This document shows, piece after piece, positions 46,453 to 56,800 of a stretch of DNA of 64,000 bases (its first letter is position 1; the number at the start of each line of letters is the position of its first letter). Below the pieces are notes generated by a model. That model was given only the letters and a program-made list of their open reading frames with translations. It had not been told where the DNA came from and searched no databases. The position numbers and the translations under genes are program-made. The DNA is from Hyphomonas sp. GTDB lineage: Bacteria > Pseudomonadota > Alphaproteobacteria > Caulobacterales > Hyphomonadaceae. The DNA is taken from the NCBI GenBank assembly GCA_017792365.1, contig CP051229.1, positions 806,001-870,000 on the forward strand, given 5' to 3'.

Positions 46453-46855
46453 GAACCCGTTCCCCTCACTTCTGCCAACCTCAACCCGTTCGCCCGACCA
46501 CGCAAAGCTGGCGTCACCGGCGCGCGGCCAAGGCTCACTCCGACTCATCGGCGGCGATAGTGCTATCAACCGAGCCGATCGCCAACGCTGTCACAATGCG
46601 GACACCTTAGCGCACTGCGATTGTTTCTGGATACTTATCTCAAGCCAATGAATTCTTTGAAATAAGGGCCGTCCCTGTGGAGAACTGCCATTACGCCACC
46701 GTTTGAACGAGATTCTCGCCCTCCTCGTGAACGGGCGTCACGCTGATGCGTTAAACGCAGGATGAACCCCAAGATTGCCCTCCATTCACTTGGCTTGGAG
46801 GACGATTTGGCATTGGTATGCCCTCGTTGTGGGGCTGCTTGAACTGGAGACGGAT
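46453..46855. other. Divergent intergenic region
   Basis: About 400 bases between two divergent lipoprotein genes. It should contain both promoters, but I see no strong -10/-35 pair and no hairpin with a T-run. The stretch 46610-46680 is relatively AT-rich. No gene or RNA is supported. Confidence 0.5.
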
Positions 46856-47506
46856 ATGATTCGCACACTCGCTCTTGGCGCCGCCGGTCTGATGCTCGCA
46901 GGCTGCGTGACCGACCCGAACACCGGGCAGACGATCTACGGCAACACAGCGCGTGGCGCCGCAATCGGCGCACTGGGCGGCGCTGCAGCGGGTACGCTGG
47001 CGGGCGGCAATGACGGCCGCAACGCAGCAATCGGCGCAGCCGTGGGCGCCCTCGCAGGCGGCGCAGTCGGCCGCTACATGGACCAGCAGGAAGCCGAGCT
47101 CCGCCGCCAGACGGCAGGCACCGGCATCGGCGTCCAGCGCAACGGCGACCAGATCGAGCTGATGATGCCGTCCGACGTGACCTTCGCGGTCGACCAGTCG
47201 AACATCCAGCCGCAATTCTACGGCACGCTGAACAACGTCGCGACGACGCTCACCCAGTACCCCTCGACCACCGTCGACATCATCGGCCACGCCGACAGCG
47301 ACGGCGCCGAGAGCTACAACCAGGCGCTTTCCGAACGCCGCGCCTATTCGGTCCGCGACTATCTCGCGACCCAAGGCGTCCAGTCGGTTCGCATGGTCGC
47401 ACTCGGCCGTGGCGAGCTTGAGCCGATGGTCCCGAACACGACCGCCGCGAACAAGGCGATGAACCGCCGCGTTCAAATCGTCCTGACCCCGGTCGTCGAA
47501 GGCTAG
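46856..47506 (+). CDS. OmpA-family lipoprotein with glycine zipper
   Basis: A 216-residue outer-membrane lipoprotein (lipobox LMLAGC, Cys at 17). A glycine-zipper region (AAIGALGGAAAGTLAGG, AAIGAAVGALAGGAVGRYMD) is followed by an OmpA-like peptidoglycan-binding domain (GHADSDGAESYNQALSERRAYSVRDYL, NRRVQIVL). This is the YiaD/Pal-like architecture that tethers the outer membrane to the cell wall. The start at 46856 has a GGAGA site. The 28-residue in-frame extension to 46775 is unlikely. A bidirectional terminator follows at 47528. Confidence 0.92.
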   Translation: MIRTLALGAAGLMLAGCVTDPNTGQTIYGNTARGAAIGALGGAAAGTLAGGNDGRNAAIGAAVGALAGGAVGRYMDQQEAELRRQTAGTGIGVQRNGDQIELMMPSDVTFAVDQSNIQPQFYGTLNNVATTLTQYPSTTVDIIGHADSDGAESYNQALSERRAYSVRDYLATQGVQSVRMVALGRGELEPMVPNTTAANKAMNRRVQIVLTPVVEG

Positions 47507-47527
47507 GACCTTCTCTCACCGAAATGA

Positions 47528-47559
47528 AAAACCCCGGCGCGCCAGCGCCGGGGTTTTTT
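47528..47559. terminator. Bidirectional terminator between OmpA-like gene and fadB
   Basis: AAAACCCCGGCGC (47528-47540), loop GCCA and GCGCCGGGGTTTT (47545-47557) with T-run to 47559: a perfect 13-bp stem. It lies between convergent genes and should stop both transcripts. Confidence 0.92.
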
Positions 47560-47580
47560 GTAGGTCGATGCGATGGCTCC

Positions 47581-49803
47581 CTAGGCCGCCTCTGCTTCCT
47601 TCTCGGCGGGCGGGAAGCGCGAATAGAACGTCTCGCCCTTCGCCGCCATGTCGCGCAGCAGATCGTTGGGCCGGAACCGGTCGCCATAGGCGTCCGCCAG
47701 ACGGTCGCACTCGGCGACAAACGTCTTGATGCCGACCTTCATGTCCATGAACGAGCAGACGCCGCCCGAATACGGCGCGAAGCCCCAGGCCAGGATCGAC
47801 CCGATGTCCGCATCGCGCGCATCGGTGATCACGCCCTCCTCGAAGCAGCGCGCAACCTCCACGCACTGGCGATAGAGGAAACGCTTGATCAGCTCCTGCT
47901 TCATTTCAGGCGGGCATTCTTCAACCGTCAGATCGAACTTGTCGGTCAGTCCGGGCCAGATGCGCTCCGGCTTGCCCTTGTCGTTGTAGTCGTAGAAGCC
48001 CTTGCCATCTTTGCGGCCGACCCGTCCCTGACTTTCAACGATCCACGCAACCAGTTCGCCCACCGGATCGTCATCGTAGGACTTTCCAGCGACCTTCGCC
48101 GACTCGCGTCCGATCTTCAGCATCGTGTCGATGCCCACCGAGTCCGAAACCTCCAGCGGCCCCATCGGCATGCCGGCCATTCGCCCGACATTCTCGATGA
48201 TCGCTGGCGCAATGCCCTCAGTCAGCATCGTCATGCCTTCCTGCGGATAGGTGCCGAACACACGCGAGGTGTAGAACCCACGGTGATCCGCCACCGCCAC
48301 CGGCGTCTTCCGGATCTTCAGGACGTAATCGATCGTCTTCGCGAGCGTCTCCTGCGTCGTCTGCTCGCCCATGATGATCTCGACCAAACCCATCCGCTCG
48401 ACCGGCGAGAAGAAGTGGATTCCGATGAAGTTTTCCGGACGCTTCGAAGCCTTCGCCAGACCCGTGATCGGCAGCGTCGAGGTGTTGGTCCCCATCACCG
48501 CCTCTTCGCCAAGCTGGGCTTCGATCTGCTCGGTCACCTTGGCCTTGATTTCCGGGTTCTCGAACACCGCCTCGACCACCAGGTCGACGCCCTTGGCGTC
48601 ATCGTAATTCGTGGTCGGCTTGATCCGCGCGAGGATTTCGTCGGCCTTCTCCTGCGTGATCTTTCCGCGCGACACATCCTTGTCGAGAATGCGCTTGGAA
48701 TAGGCGACGCCCTTCTCGGCGGCTTCCTGTTTCATATCCAGCAGGATGGTCTCGATACCGGCCTTCGCCTGAACATAGGCGATACCCGCACCCATCAGCC
48801 CGGCGCCGATCACCGCCACCTTGTTGATCTCGTACGGCGCAACCCCGGCCGGCCGCGACGCGCCCTTCGACAGCGCCTGCATCGACAGGAACAGCGTACG
48901 CACCATGCCCTTCGCTTCTGGCGTCATCATCGTCTTGAGGAAGTAGCGGCTCTCGATCCGGATCGCATTATCCATCGGCACCGACAGGCCTTCATAGACA
49001 CACGACAGGATGTGCTTCTGCGCCGGATAATTCCCCCACGTCTCTTTCGCGATCATCGCAGGGCCGACCGAAAACACCTGGCGCCCCATCGGGGATTCAG
49101 GCCCGCCGCCCGGAATGCGGAATTTCGGCATGTCCCACGGCGCTTTGGCATTCGGGTTCGCCTTCACCCACTCCTTGGCCTTGGCGACCAGCTCAGCGGT
49201 CGGCGCCGTCTCGTGGATCACGCCAAGACCCTTGGCCTCCTCCGCCTTCATCGACTTGCCCTGAAGCAGGAACGGCGCAGCCACCTGCGCGCCCATCAGC
49301 CGCGGAAGACGCTGCGTACCGCCGCCGCCCGGCAACAGGCCGACCTTGGCTTCCGGCAGGCCCAGCTGCAGCTTCGGATTGTCGTTCGCCGCAATCCGGT
49401 AATGACACGCCAGCGCGATCTCCAGACCACCGCCCAGCGCCAGACCGTTGATGGCCGCAGCCACCGGCTTGCCGCACGTCTCCATCTCGCGAAGCGTCCG
49501 GTTCAGCGCGAAAGCCCGCTCGAACGCATCGCGCAGCGCAGCTTCCTGATCGGACCCGGCCGAAGGCGCCATCGAACCGCCCAACCCCTCAAGGTCTGCG
49601 CCGGCGCAGAAGCCGCTCTGCTTGCCGCTCGTGATCACAAGTCCCTTGATCGCATCGTCCGATGAGATCTTCTCGACGATCTCGCCAAGCTCTTCGATCA
49701 CCTTCGGACCGATCGTGTTCATCGACTTGCCCGGAACATCGAACGTCGCCAGCGCGATCCCGTCGCCATCTACTTCCAGCTTGAAGGTTTCCATCTCACT
49801 CAT
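47581..49803 (-). CDS. Bifunctional enoyl-CoA hydratase/3-hydroxyacyl-CoA dehydrogenase (FadB/FadJ)
   Basis: A protein of about 740 residues performing the middle two steps of beta-oxidation. The crotonase domain has SGFCAGADLEGLG near residue 70 and GGGLEIALACHYRIA with LPEAKVGLLPGGGGTQRLPRL. The dehydrogenase domain has AVIGAGLMGAGIAYVQAKAG near 335, IGIHFFSPVERMGLVEII near 465 and VSDSVGIDTML. The multi-domain layout fits the alpha subunit (FadB/FadJ); the thiolase partner is encoded two genes upstream. It overlaps the glycine-zipper gene by 8 bases. It is the last gene of the MerR-linked operon. Confidence 0.93.
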   Translation of the reverse strand: MSEMETFKLEVDGDGIALATFDVPGKSMNTIGPKVIEELGEIVEKISSDDAIKGLVITSGKQSGFCAGADLEGLGGSMAPSAGSDQEAALRDAFERAFALNRTLREMETCGKPVAAAINGLALGGGLEIALACHYRIAANDNPKLQLGLPEAKVGLLPGGGGTQRLPRLMGAQVAAPFLLQGKSMKAEEAKGLGVIHETAPTAELVAKAKEWVKANPNAKAPWDMPKFRIPGGGPESPMGRQVFSVGPAMIAKETWGNYPAQKHILSCVYEGLSVPMDNAIRIESRYFLKTMMTPEAKGMVRTLFLSMQALSKGASRPAGVAPYEINKVAVIGAGLMGAGIAYVQAKAGIETILLDMKQEAAEKGVAYSKRILDKDVSRGKITQEKADEILARIKPTTNYDDAKGVDLVVEAVFENPEIKAKVTEQIEAQLGEEAVMGTNTSTLPITGLAKASKRPENFIGIHFFSPVERMGLVEIIMGEQTTQETLAKTIDYVLKIRKTPVAVADHRGFYTSRVFGTYPQEGMTMLTEGIAPAIIENVGRMAGMPMGPLEVSDSVGIDTMLKIGRESAKVAGKSYDDDPVGELVAWIVESQGRVGRKDGKGFYDYNDKGKPERIWPGLTDKFDLTVEECPPEMKQELIKRFLYRQCVEVARCFEEGVITDARDADIGSILAWGFAPYSGGVCSFMDMKVGIKTFVAECDRLADAYGDRFRPNDLLRDMAAKGETFYSRFPPAEKEAEAA

Positions 49804-50002
49804 CCCTTGGCCCATCGGCCTTATCAGAAGTCTTGTCGCCTGAGGCTTTCACTCTCGAACCGAGACTCGCCCCGATCCCCGCGCCGATCGCAATGCCGAC
49901 GCCAATGCCCAGCGCGAGGTTATCGATCGCTGCGCCAAACGCAGAGCCAACACCGACCCCAATTGCGATCCCGAGCCCGGTGTTGGGTCCGCTACGGCTC
50001 AT
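49796..50002 (-). CDS. Glycine-zipper membrane peptide, unknown
   Basis: A 68-residue protein consisting of a Gly/Ala/Ile-rich region with GxxxG-like spacing (LGIAIGVGVGSAFGAAID, LALGIGVGIAIGAGIGASLG) and a charged hydrophilic tail KASGDKTSDKADGPRDE. Its ATG overlaps the thiolase stop (ATGA) and its stop overlaps the fadB start, so it is firmly inside the beta-oxidation operon. A membrane-inserted helical hairpin is likely. I know of no assigned function; a role linking the fatty-acid complex to the membrane is speculation. Confidence 0.75.
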   Translation of the reverse strand: MSRSGPNTGLGIAIGVGVGSAFGAAIDNLALGIGVGIAIGAGIGASLGSRVKASGDKTSDKADGPRDE

Positions 50003-51207
50003 CAGACCCGTTCGATCACCGTCGCGGTGCCCATGCCCGCGCCGACGCACAACGTCGTCAGCGCCGTCTCCTTGTCGGAGCGCTCAAGCTCGTCGAGCAC
50101 CGTGCCGAGGATCATGCCGCCGGTCGCGCCCAGCGGGTGGCCCATCGCGATGGCGCCGCCATTCACGTTCATCTTCTCGTGCGGAATATCCAGCGCCTGC
50201 ATCATGCGCAGCACGACCGAAGCAAACGCCTCGTTGAGCTCGTAGATGTCGATGTCATCAACTTCCATGCCGAGCTTCTTCAGCACCTTCTTGGTCACCT
50301 CGGCAGGCCCCGTCAGCATGATGGACGGTTCCGATCCGATGGAGGCGAAGCCCTTGATCCGCGCGCGCGGCTTGAGGCCAAGTATCTCGCCCATTTCCTT
50401 CGAGCCGATCAGGACGCCCGAAGCGCCGTCGACGATCCCCGACGAGTTGCCGGGCGTGTGAACGTGGTTGACCTTCTCGACCTCGGGATAGCGCTGCTTG
50501 ATCACCGCATCGAAGCCCATCTCGCCCATCATCGCGAACGACGGCGACAGCGAACCGAGCGACTGCATCGAGGCATCGCCCCGCACCGTTTCGTCATGAT
50601 CGAGGATCGTGAGGCCGATCTGGTCCTTCACCGGCACAACGGACTTCTTGAAGCGACCTTCGCTCCAGGCCCGCGCCGCACGCTTCTGGCTCTCGACCGA
50701 ATAGGCGTCCACATCGTCGCGCGAGAAGCCGTACTTCGTCGCGATCACATCAGCCGAAACGCCCTGCGGGACGAAGTAGGATTTCATCGCGATCTCGGGA
50801 TTGGTCGCCCACGCCCCGCCGCTCGATCCCATCGGCACCCGCGACATCGCCTCGACGCCGCCGCCGATCGCCATGTTGGCCTCGCCGGTCATCACCTTGG
50901 CCGCCGCAATGTTGCACGCCTCGAGACCCGAAGCGCAGAAGCGGTCGACCTGCACGCCGCCCGTCGTCTGGGCGTAGTTCGCGTTCATCACCGCGGTACG
51001 CGCGATATCCGAACCCTGCTCGCCAACCGGCGACACACACCCGAGGATCACATCGTCAACCTTGGAGGTGTCGAGATCGTTTCGGTCGCGCAAAGCCTCC
51101 AGAACCTGCGTCGCCAGTTGCAGAGCCGTGATCTCGTGCAGCGACCCACTGGATTTGCCTTTGCCGCGAGGGGTCCGCACGGCGTCATAAATATAGGCCT
51201 CAGCCAT
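50002..51207 (-). CDS. Acetyl-CoA C-acyltransferase (beta-oxidation thiolase)
   Basis: A 401-residue thiolase that cleaves 3-ketoacyl-CoA, the last step of the cycle. The nucleophile Cys is in [14 protein letters not shown] near residue 90, the His in [11 protein letters not shown] near 350 and the final Cys in [15 protein letters not shown] near 387. The start at 51207 has an AGAGGA site; the longer frame to 51243 is unlikely. It is tightly coupled to the downstream peptide and fadB and probably forms a multienzyme complex with FadB. Confidence 0.93.
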   Translation of the reverse strand: MAEAYIYDAVRTPRGKGKSSGSLHEITALQLATQVLEALRDRNDLDTSKVDDVILGCVSPVGEQGSDIARTAVMNANYAQTTGGVQVDRFCASGLEACNIAAAKVMTGEANMAIGGGVEAMSRVPMGSSGGAWATNPEIAMKSYFVPQGVSADVIATKYGFSRDDVDAYSVESQKRAARAWSEGRFKKSVVPVKDQIGLTILDHDETVRGDASMQSLGSLSPSFAMMGEMGFDAVIKQRYPEVEKVNHVHTPGNSSGIVDGASGVLIGSKEMGEILGLKPRARIKGFASIGSEPSIMLTGPAEVTKKVLKKLGMEVDDIDIYELNEAFASVVLRMMQALDIPHEKMNVNGGAIAMGHPLGATGGMILGTVLDELERSDKETALTTLCVGAGMGTATVIERV

Positions 51208-51271
51208 CGCCTTTTCCTCTATCCATTTTTCCGGACGACCCACGACGGGTCCAAAATCCGTTTGAAATCAA

Positions 51272-53053
51272 CTAAAACGCTTCCGCTGGCAGCGCCATCA
51301 CCGGTTCCGCGCCTGTCTTTACCTTTGCGACATATGACGCAGCGTCAGGCAAGACCCTGCGGAAGAAATACTCGGCTGTAGCAAGCTTGTGCTTGTAGAA
51401 GGCGTCGCCCCCGCCCGACTTCTCCTTGGCGACGGCCGCCATCCGCCCCCACACCAGCCCCATGGCCGTGAGCCCGAATAGCTCAAGGTAATCATGGCTC
51501 GCGGCCCCGGCATTGTCGAAGTTCGACATGCCATTCTTCATCAGCCACATCGTGGCGTCCTTCAGGTGGCTGAGCGCCCCCTTCATCCCCTCGACATAGA
51601 GCGCCATGGCGTCATCGTTCTCGTGCGACGACACGAAATCATCAACGTCGCTGAAGAACTGGAACACCGCCCGGCCGCCATTGGCGGCGAGCTTTCGCCC
51701 CACCAGATCGAGCGCCTGGATGCCGTTGGTCCCCTCATAGATCATCGAAATCCGGGCGTCCCGCAGCGTCTGCTCGACGCCCTGCTCACGCGTGAACCCC
51801 GCTCCGCCATATAGCTGCAACGCATCCGACACAGCCTGAACGCCATGGCTGGTAAAGTACGCCTTGATCACAGGCGTCATCAGGCCCATCCGGTCTTCCG
51901 CCTGCTGCCGGGTCGTCTCGTCAGGCGCAACTTCGGCAAGATCCGCCTGCACCGCCATCCAGTAGGCAAACGCCCGCGCGCCCTCCACGAACACCTTGGT
52001 GTCCATCAGCATCCGGCGCACGTCGGGGTGCACGATGATCGGATCGGCGGGCTTGTCCGGCTCCTTCGCCCCGGTGATGGAACGCCCCTGCAGCCGCTCG
52101 CGCGCAAAGTCCGCCGCGCCCTGATAGGCGATCGACGCCTGCGCCAGGCCCTGCATGCCAACGCCCAGCCGCGCCTCGTTCATCATCACGAACATGGTGC
52201 GCATGCCCTTGTGCGGCTCGCCGACCAGATACCCGGTTGCGCCCTCATAATGCATCACACAGGTGGCGTTGCCGTGGATGCCCATCTTCTCTTCAAGGCC
52301 GCCGCACTCATAGCCGTTCCGCTCGCCCAGCGAACCATCGTCCTTCACCAGGAACTTCGGCACGATGAACAGCGAAATGCCCTTGATGCCCTCCGGCGCG
52401 CCCTCGATCCGCGCCAGCACCAGCTGGATGATGTTGTCGGCAAGATCCTGCTCGCCGCCAGATATCCAGATCTTCTGCCCGGAGATCTTGTAGGTCCCGT
52501 CATCCTGCGGAACCGCCTTGGTCCGGATCAGCCCCAGGTCCGTCCCGCACTGCGGCTCGGTCAGGTTCATGGTCCCCGACCACTCGCCAGACGCCAGCTT
52601 CGGCAGATAGATCGACTTCAGTTCCGACGCGCCCTGCGCGATCGCCTCATACGCCCCGCGGGTGAGGCCCGGGTACATCGCAAACGCCATGTTGGCGGAC
52701 GAGCACATCTCGGCGAACGCCATGGCCACTACTTTCGGCATGCCCTGGCCGCCATACTGCGGGTCGGCCGACATCGACATCCAGCCGTCCTGTGACATCT
52801 GCTTGTAGGCTTCGGGGAACCCGTCAGGCGTCTTCACCGAGGCGTCGCTGTTGCGCACGCAGCCCTGACGGTCGCCAACTGCGTTAAGAGGCGCCAGCAC
52901 CTCCTCGGCAAACTTGCTCCCACCCTCCAGGACGGCATCCACAACGTCGCGCGGCGCCTCGGAAAACAGTTTGAGATTGGAATACTGATCGATCTGCAAC
53001 AGATCGTAGAGAACAAATGACATATCGCGCAGTGGCGCTTTGTATCCCGCCAT
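51272..53053 (-). CDS. Acyl-CoA dehydrogenase
   Basis: A 593-residue flavoprotein that introduces the trans-2 double bond in acyl-CoA. It has the extended FadE-like layout with an N-terminal MAGYKAPLRDMSFVLYDLLQ segment. LTEPQCGTDLGLIRTKA and ISGQKIWISGGEQDL form the FAD-binding middle region, and QLYGGAGFTREQGVEQTLRDARISMIYEGTNGIQALDLVGRKL carries the catalytic Glu (YEGTNGIQ). A C-terminal domain after 470 follows, as in long-chain enzymes. The start at 53053 is chosen over 53083. It follows the MerR-type gene by about 100 bases on the same strand. Confidence 0.93.
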   Translation of the reverse strand: MAGYKAPLRDMSFVLYDLLQIDQYSNLKLFSEAPRDVVDAVLEGGSKFAEEVLAPLNAVGDRQGCVRNSDASVKTPDGFPEAYKQMSQDGWMSMSADPQYGGQGMPKVVAMAFAEMCSSANMAFAMYPGLTRGAYEAIAQGASELKSIYLPKLASGEWSGTMNLTEPQCGTDLGLIRTKAVPQDDGTYKISGQKIWISGGEQDLADNIIQLVLARIEGAPEGIKGISLFIVPKFLVKDDGSLGERNGYECGGLEEKMGIHGNATCVMHYEGATGYLVGEPHKGMRTMFVMMNEARLGVGMQGLAQASIAYQGAADFARERLQGRSITGAKEPDKPADPIIVHPDVRRMLMDTKVFVEGARAFAYWMAVQADLAEVAPDETTRQQAEDRMGLMTPVIKAYFTSHGVQAVSDALQLYGGAGFTREQGVEQTLRDARISMIYEGTNGIQALDLVGRKLAANGGRAVFQFFSDVDDFVSSHENDDAMALYVEGMKGALSHLKDATMWLMKNGMSNFDNAGAASHDYLELFGLTAMGLVWGRMAAVAKEKSGGGDAFYKHKLATAEYFFRRVLPDAASYVAKVKTGAEPVMALPAEAF

Positions 53054-53159
53054 TCCAGATGACCTTCCTTCACCCACAATCAATTCACGCCGAAGCAGCG
53101 AGGCCCCGCGCCAACCCTATCCCCCCAAAATCGACAAACGCCCCGAAGAGGGAGCCGCG

Positions 53160-53618
53160 TCAGGTGTCGGCGGACGCGACATCGCCTTCAAGGCCGGCGC
53201 GCGCAACCCGCTCGTACGCCCGCGCCGATTGTTCGACTTCCTCGCCAGGGCCCAGCTCGGCCAGCTTTGACTCCAGCCACTTGATGCCGTCGTTCAGCGT
53301 CGTCAGCGAACCTTCGATGTCGGCTTTCTGCTTGTTCAACAGCCGCACCTGGTCGCGAGACTTCTTCAGCGCGAGCTTGAGTTGCGCCCTATGGCCGTCG
53401 AGCTTGTACAGATCCAGCATCTCGCGAATATCCGACAACGAGAACCCGACGCTCTTGCCCTGCAGGATCAACCTCAACCGCGCACGATCGCTCGATGAGT
53501 AGACCCGGTTCAGGCCGTCACGTGTCGGGCTGAGCAACCCCTTGTCTTCGTAGAACCGCAGCGCGCGCGGGGTTACCGAGAATTCACGCGCAAGTTCACT
53601 AATCGTGTAATTCGTCAT
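53160..53618 (-). CDS. MerR-family regulator (beta-oxidation/LiuR-like)
   Basis: A 152-residue MerR-type regulator. The DNA-binding N terminus reads YTISELAREFSVTPRALRFYEDKGLLSPTRDGLNRVY, then a dimerisation coiled coil from about 70 to 115. There are no metal-binding cysteines, so it senses an organic ligand. The length and the ALRFYEDKGLLSP motif match LiuR-type regulators, which control branched-chain and fatty acyl-CoA catabolism. Its position at the head of the acyl-CoA dehydrogenase-thiolase-fadB operon supports that role. It starts at 53618 behind a GGGAGGA site. Confidence 0.88.
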   Translation of the reverse strand: MTNYTISELAREFSVTPRALRFYEDKGLLSPTRDGLNRVYSSSDRARLRLILQGKSVGFSLSDIREMLDLYKLDGHRAQLKLALKKSRDQVRLLNKQKADIEGSLTTLNDGIKWLESKLAELGPGEEVEQSARAYERVARAGLEGDVASADT

Positions 53619-53674
53619 GTCTTCCTCCCAAATCGCCGGCGAAAACGGCCCCGTCTATGCTGCAGGGCTCATGT

Positions 53675-53690
53675 GTTGCCGACAGGCAAC
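53675..53690. promoter_or_regulatory. Inverted repeat upstream of the MerR gene
   Basis: GTTGCC, spacer GACA and GGCAAC form a perfect 6-bp dyad about 60 bases upstream of the regulator start. It could be an operator or a 5'-leader hairpin. Confidence 0.4.
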
Positions 53691-53703
53691 TCTAGTCATG
53701 AGC

Positions 53704-53717
53704 TAACCCTTGGGTCA
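53704..53717 (-). promoter_or_regulatory. Candidate MerR-type operator in a promoter spacer
   Basis: TAACCCTTGGGTCA is a near-perfect dyad. On the minus strand TTGACC overlaps it as a possible -35, with TAGAGT 18 bases further as -10. A dyad inside a long spacer is typical of MerR promoters, here likely for autoregulation of the beta-oxidation operon. Confidence 0.45.
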
Positions 53718-53841
53718 ATTGACGCTGAGTACGGTTTGCTAACGGCTTTTCAGGCCCCGTCATCCTTAACGAGCCTTTCACCAACTGGCTTCCATCAATG
53801 AATTACGACAGCCTTCTGTCGTGGACGATTCGGAGCCCCAG

Positions 53842-56800
53842 ATGACGCAGGGACCATGGAGCGTGAAGGGCATTGACCCTAAAGCTCGCTCGGTGGCGCG
53901 CGAGAACGCGCAGCGCCGGGGGATCACGCTTGGTCAGTACCTGAACACCCTGCTCCTCGACGACGGCGAAGACGACTCCGACGATCACCCCTTGCCCGAG
54001 CCGAGGCGCATCGAACGCATCGAAAGGGCCGAAGGGCCCCGAGAACTGCAGTCCATCACCGATGAACTGGACGACCTCTCGAAGCGGCTCGAGGCGGCGC
54101 AGGATCGCTCGGCAAAGGCGATCACCGGCGTTGATCGTTCGATCCTCGATCTCCAGGATCGCGTGGAGGAAACGGGCCGCGCCAACACGGAGGCGGTTGA
54201 GCGGGTCACCGCGGCGCTGAAGGAAATCCAGAGCGCGCAAGTCGCCCTGAGGGACCGCGTCCAGCAGGTCGAGACCGACAATTCCTCGCACGTCACGCTC
54301 GACGCACTCCACAAGCTGGAACAGTCACTCGCCCGACTGGCTCGAAACGTCGAGGACCGCTCGGCGCTCGACCAGAAGCTCGAGAACCTCGACAACACCA
54401 TCGCCGAGGCGGTGAAATCCAGCACCCACCAACTCAATTCTCGCGTCGGCCTGATCGACGAGCGCATGTCCAAGGTCCAGGACCGGATGGATGGCGCCAT
54501 CTCGCGCATGAACGAGACGTCCAACCGGTTCGAGGCTTTCGAGACCCGCACCCAGCGATCTGTCGCCGACACCGCCAAGCTCATGGAACGGGCGCTGGAC
54601 GCGAACACCACTCGCTCGCGCGCGATCTCCAAGGAGTTGTCCCAGCGCGTTGAATCCATCGAGGGCCAGACCCGCACCGCTGTGAACTCGCTGGGCGACG
54701 CCGTCTCCCGCATCATCGACCGTCTCAGCACAGCCGAGGATACAGGCGAGACGGCCTTGCGGACCATTGAAGAGTCCGTCCACGGCATCGACGACCGCTT
54801 CCAGCGGCTTGAAACCGAAACCAGCACCGACATCGGCCGTCTGGAGGAGAGCTTCCAGAAGCGGCTCGACATACTCGCCGAGAGCCTGTCCAAGCCGATG
54901 CAATCGGTCCGCAAGGAAGTCGAGGAGCGCCTGTCCGAGGCGCTCAATGCGGAACACCCCGAAGCGATCGCACAACTTGCCTCCACCATCGAGCAGGTCC
55001 AGCGGCGCCTTGACGCCTCCGAAAGCCGTCAGGCCGACGCCATCGAACAGATGAGCGAACAGGTCGAGCGCCTGTCGAAGGCGATCGACGCACGCATCTC
55101 ATCCATCGAATCCAGCAATGGCGGCGACGAAGGGCTCGACACCCTGAAGAGCGAACTGCTGGACATGACTCAGCGGATCGAAGAACGGCTCGCCTTCATC
55201 GAAACCGACCGCAGGATGTCCAACGGCACCGTCCAGGACATGCGCCACCAGCTCAGCAGCATCGACAAGTCGATGGACGAGCGGATCGAAAAGCTGACCG
55301 CTGCGCACAATCAGTCCGTCGACGAGCGGATTTCCCGGATCAGCGAAGAGAACCAGCGCGCAATTGACGAACGCGTCTCGAACGCGATGAAAGCGCACGA
55401 TGCCACGCTCAACGACCTGCAGGCGCATATCGCCGCCCACGAGGACCGCTTCAACGACCTCGACGCGCCGAGCAGCAGCGACGACTTCGAGCGCCTGACC
55501 AGCAAGATCGACGAGCGCATCAGCGAAAGCGAACGCCGCAGCGCCGACGCCATCACACAGATCGGCGAACAGGTCGCGCGGGTCGCCGAACGCCTCCAGA
55601 ACCAGCACCGGGAATCGCTCGAAAAACTCGAAGCGCGGCTCGCCTCCTCCGAGCGCTCGCACAAGGCCAAGCTCGACGAAGCCATCACCGGCATGTCGCA
55701 GCGCCTGCAGGAACTCGGCGAAGAGACCAGCAATACGCTTCAGCCGCTGCACAAGAACATCTCGTCGATCGCCCAGCGCATCGCAGACCTCGAAGACGCA
55801 AACACGGCTCCGCCCCGGCGCGAGACCCAGCGCACCGCGCCGGTGCTCAACGACCTCGACGAAGACGACACCGACGTCGCCGACCTGCTTGGACGCGAAC
55901 CGGCGCTCCCCGATGATGACGACGACATCATCACGACAAACGTCGTCGGTGAGGATCCGCCGCCCTTTGACGAGTCGACCGACGATCAGCTCTTCGGCAG
56001 CGACGCGCCGGAGCCTGAAGCATCTGCAGACGACCCCGCGGATCGCAAGCACGCGTCCGACAGGGAACGACAGGACGCGCCAACGGCGCCAGCCAGCAAG
56101 ATCGACGATCTCCTCGAAGTGGACGACGTCGTCTTCCAGTCCGACAATGACGCGCCCGACTTCGCCGCGCTTGAAGCGCCGCCGCTTCAGGACGACGGCG
56201 ACTACATCTCTCGCGCGCGCGCCGCCGCAAAGAACGGCAACAAGTTCACGCCCACACCTAAGTCATCGAACCGCAAGGCGGTAAGCCGCGGCCCCGTCAT
56301 GGCGTCTGCGGCGCTCGCGCTCGCAGTCGCCGGCGGTGGCGCCTATTCGATCATGAGAGGCAAGCAGGACGAGAGCGCCAACGATGCGTTCGCGCGTCAG
56401 GACCCGTCCGCGCCGATCGCCAACCCCGGCGATGCGCAGGGCGCTGAGTCAGTCCTGTTCAACTCCGACGACAGCGCGGAAGCAGCCGCTCAGTCCTCAG
56501 AAGACGATACCGTGTTCGCAAACGCGGTCAGCGTGGGCCCCGTCACGGACACCGAGGAGCGACCGCCAACTCTCGCCGAAGCGGTCGCCGCCGGAGAGCC
56601 CATCGCGCTTTACGATCAGGCGCAGGAACTCCTCCAGACCGGAGAAAAGTCGCGCGCGGTCACAATGCTCAGGCAGGCCGCCGAAGACGGGCTGTTCATC
56701 GCCAGCTACCGGCTCGCGAAACTCTACGAGCGCGGTGAAGGCGTGCCGCGCGATATGGCCGCCGCCCGCCGCTGGACCGAGCAGGCTGCAATCGGCGGCA

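Noticed and set aside
47524-49665. 713-codon frame antisense to fadB
   Set aside because: Arg/His/Leu-rich translation with no domain; a shadow of the GC-rich coding strand.
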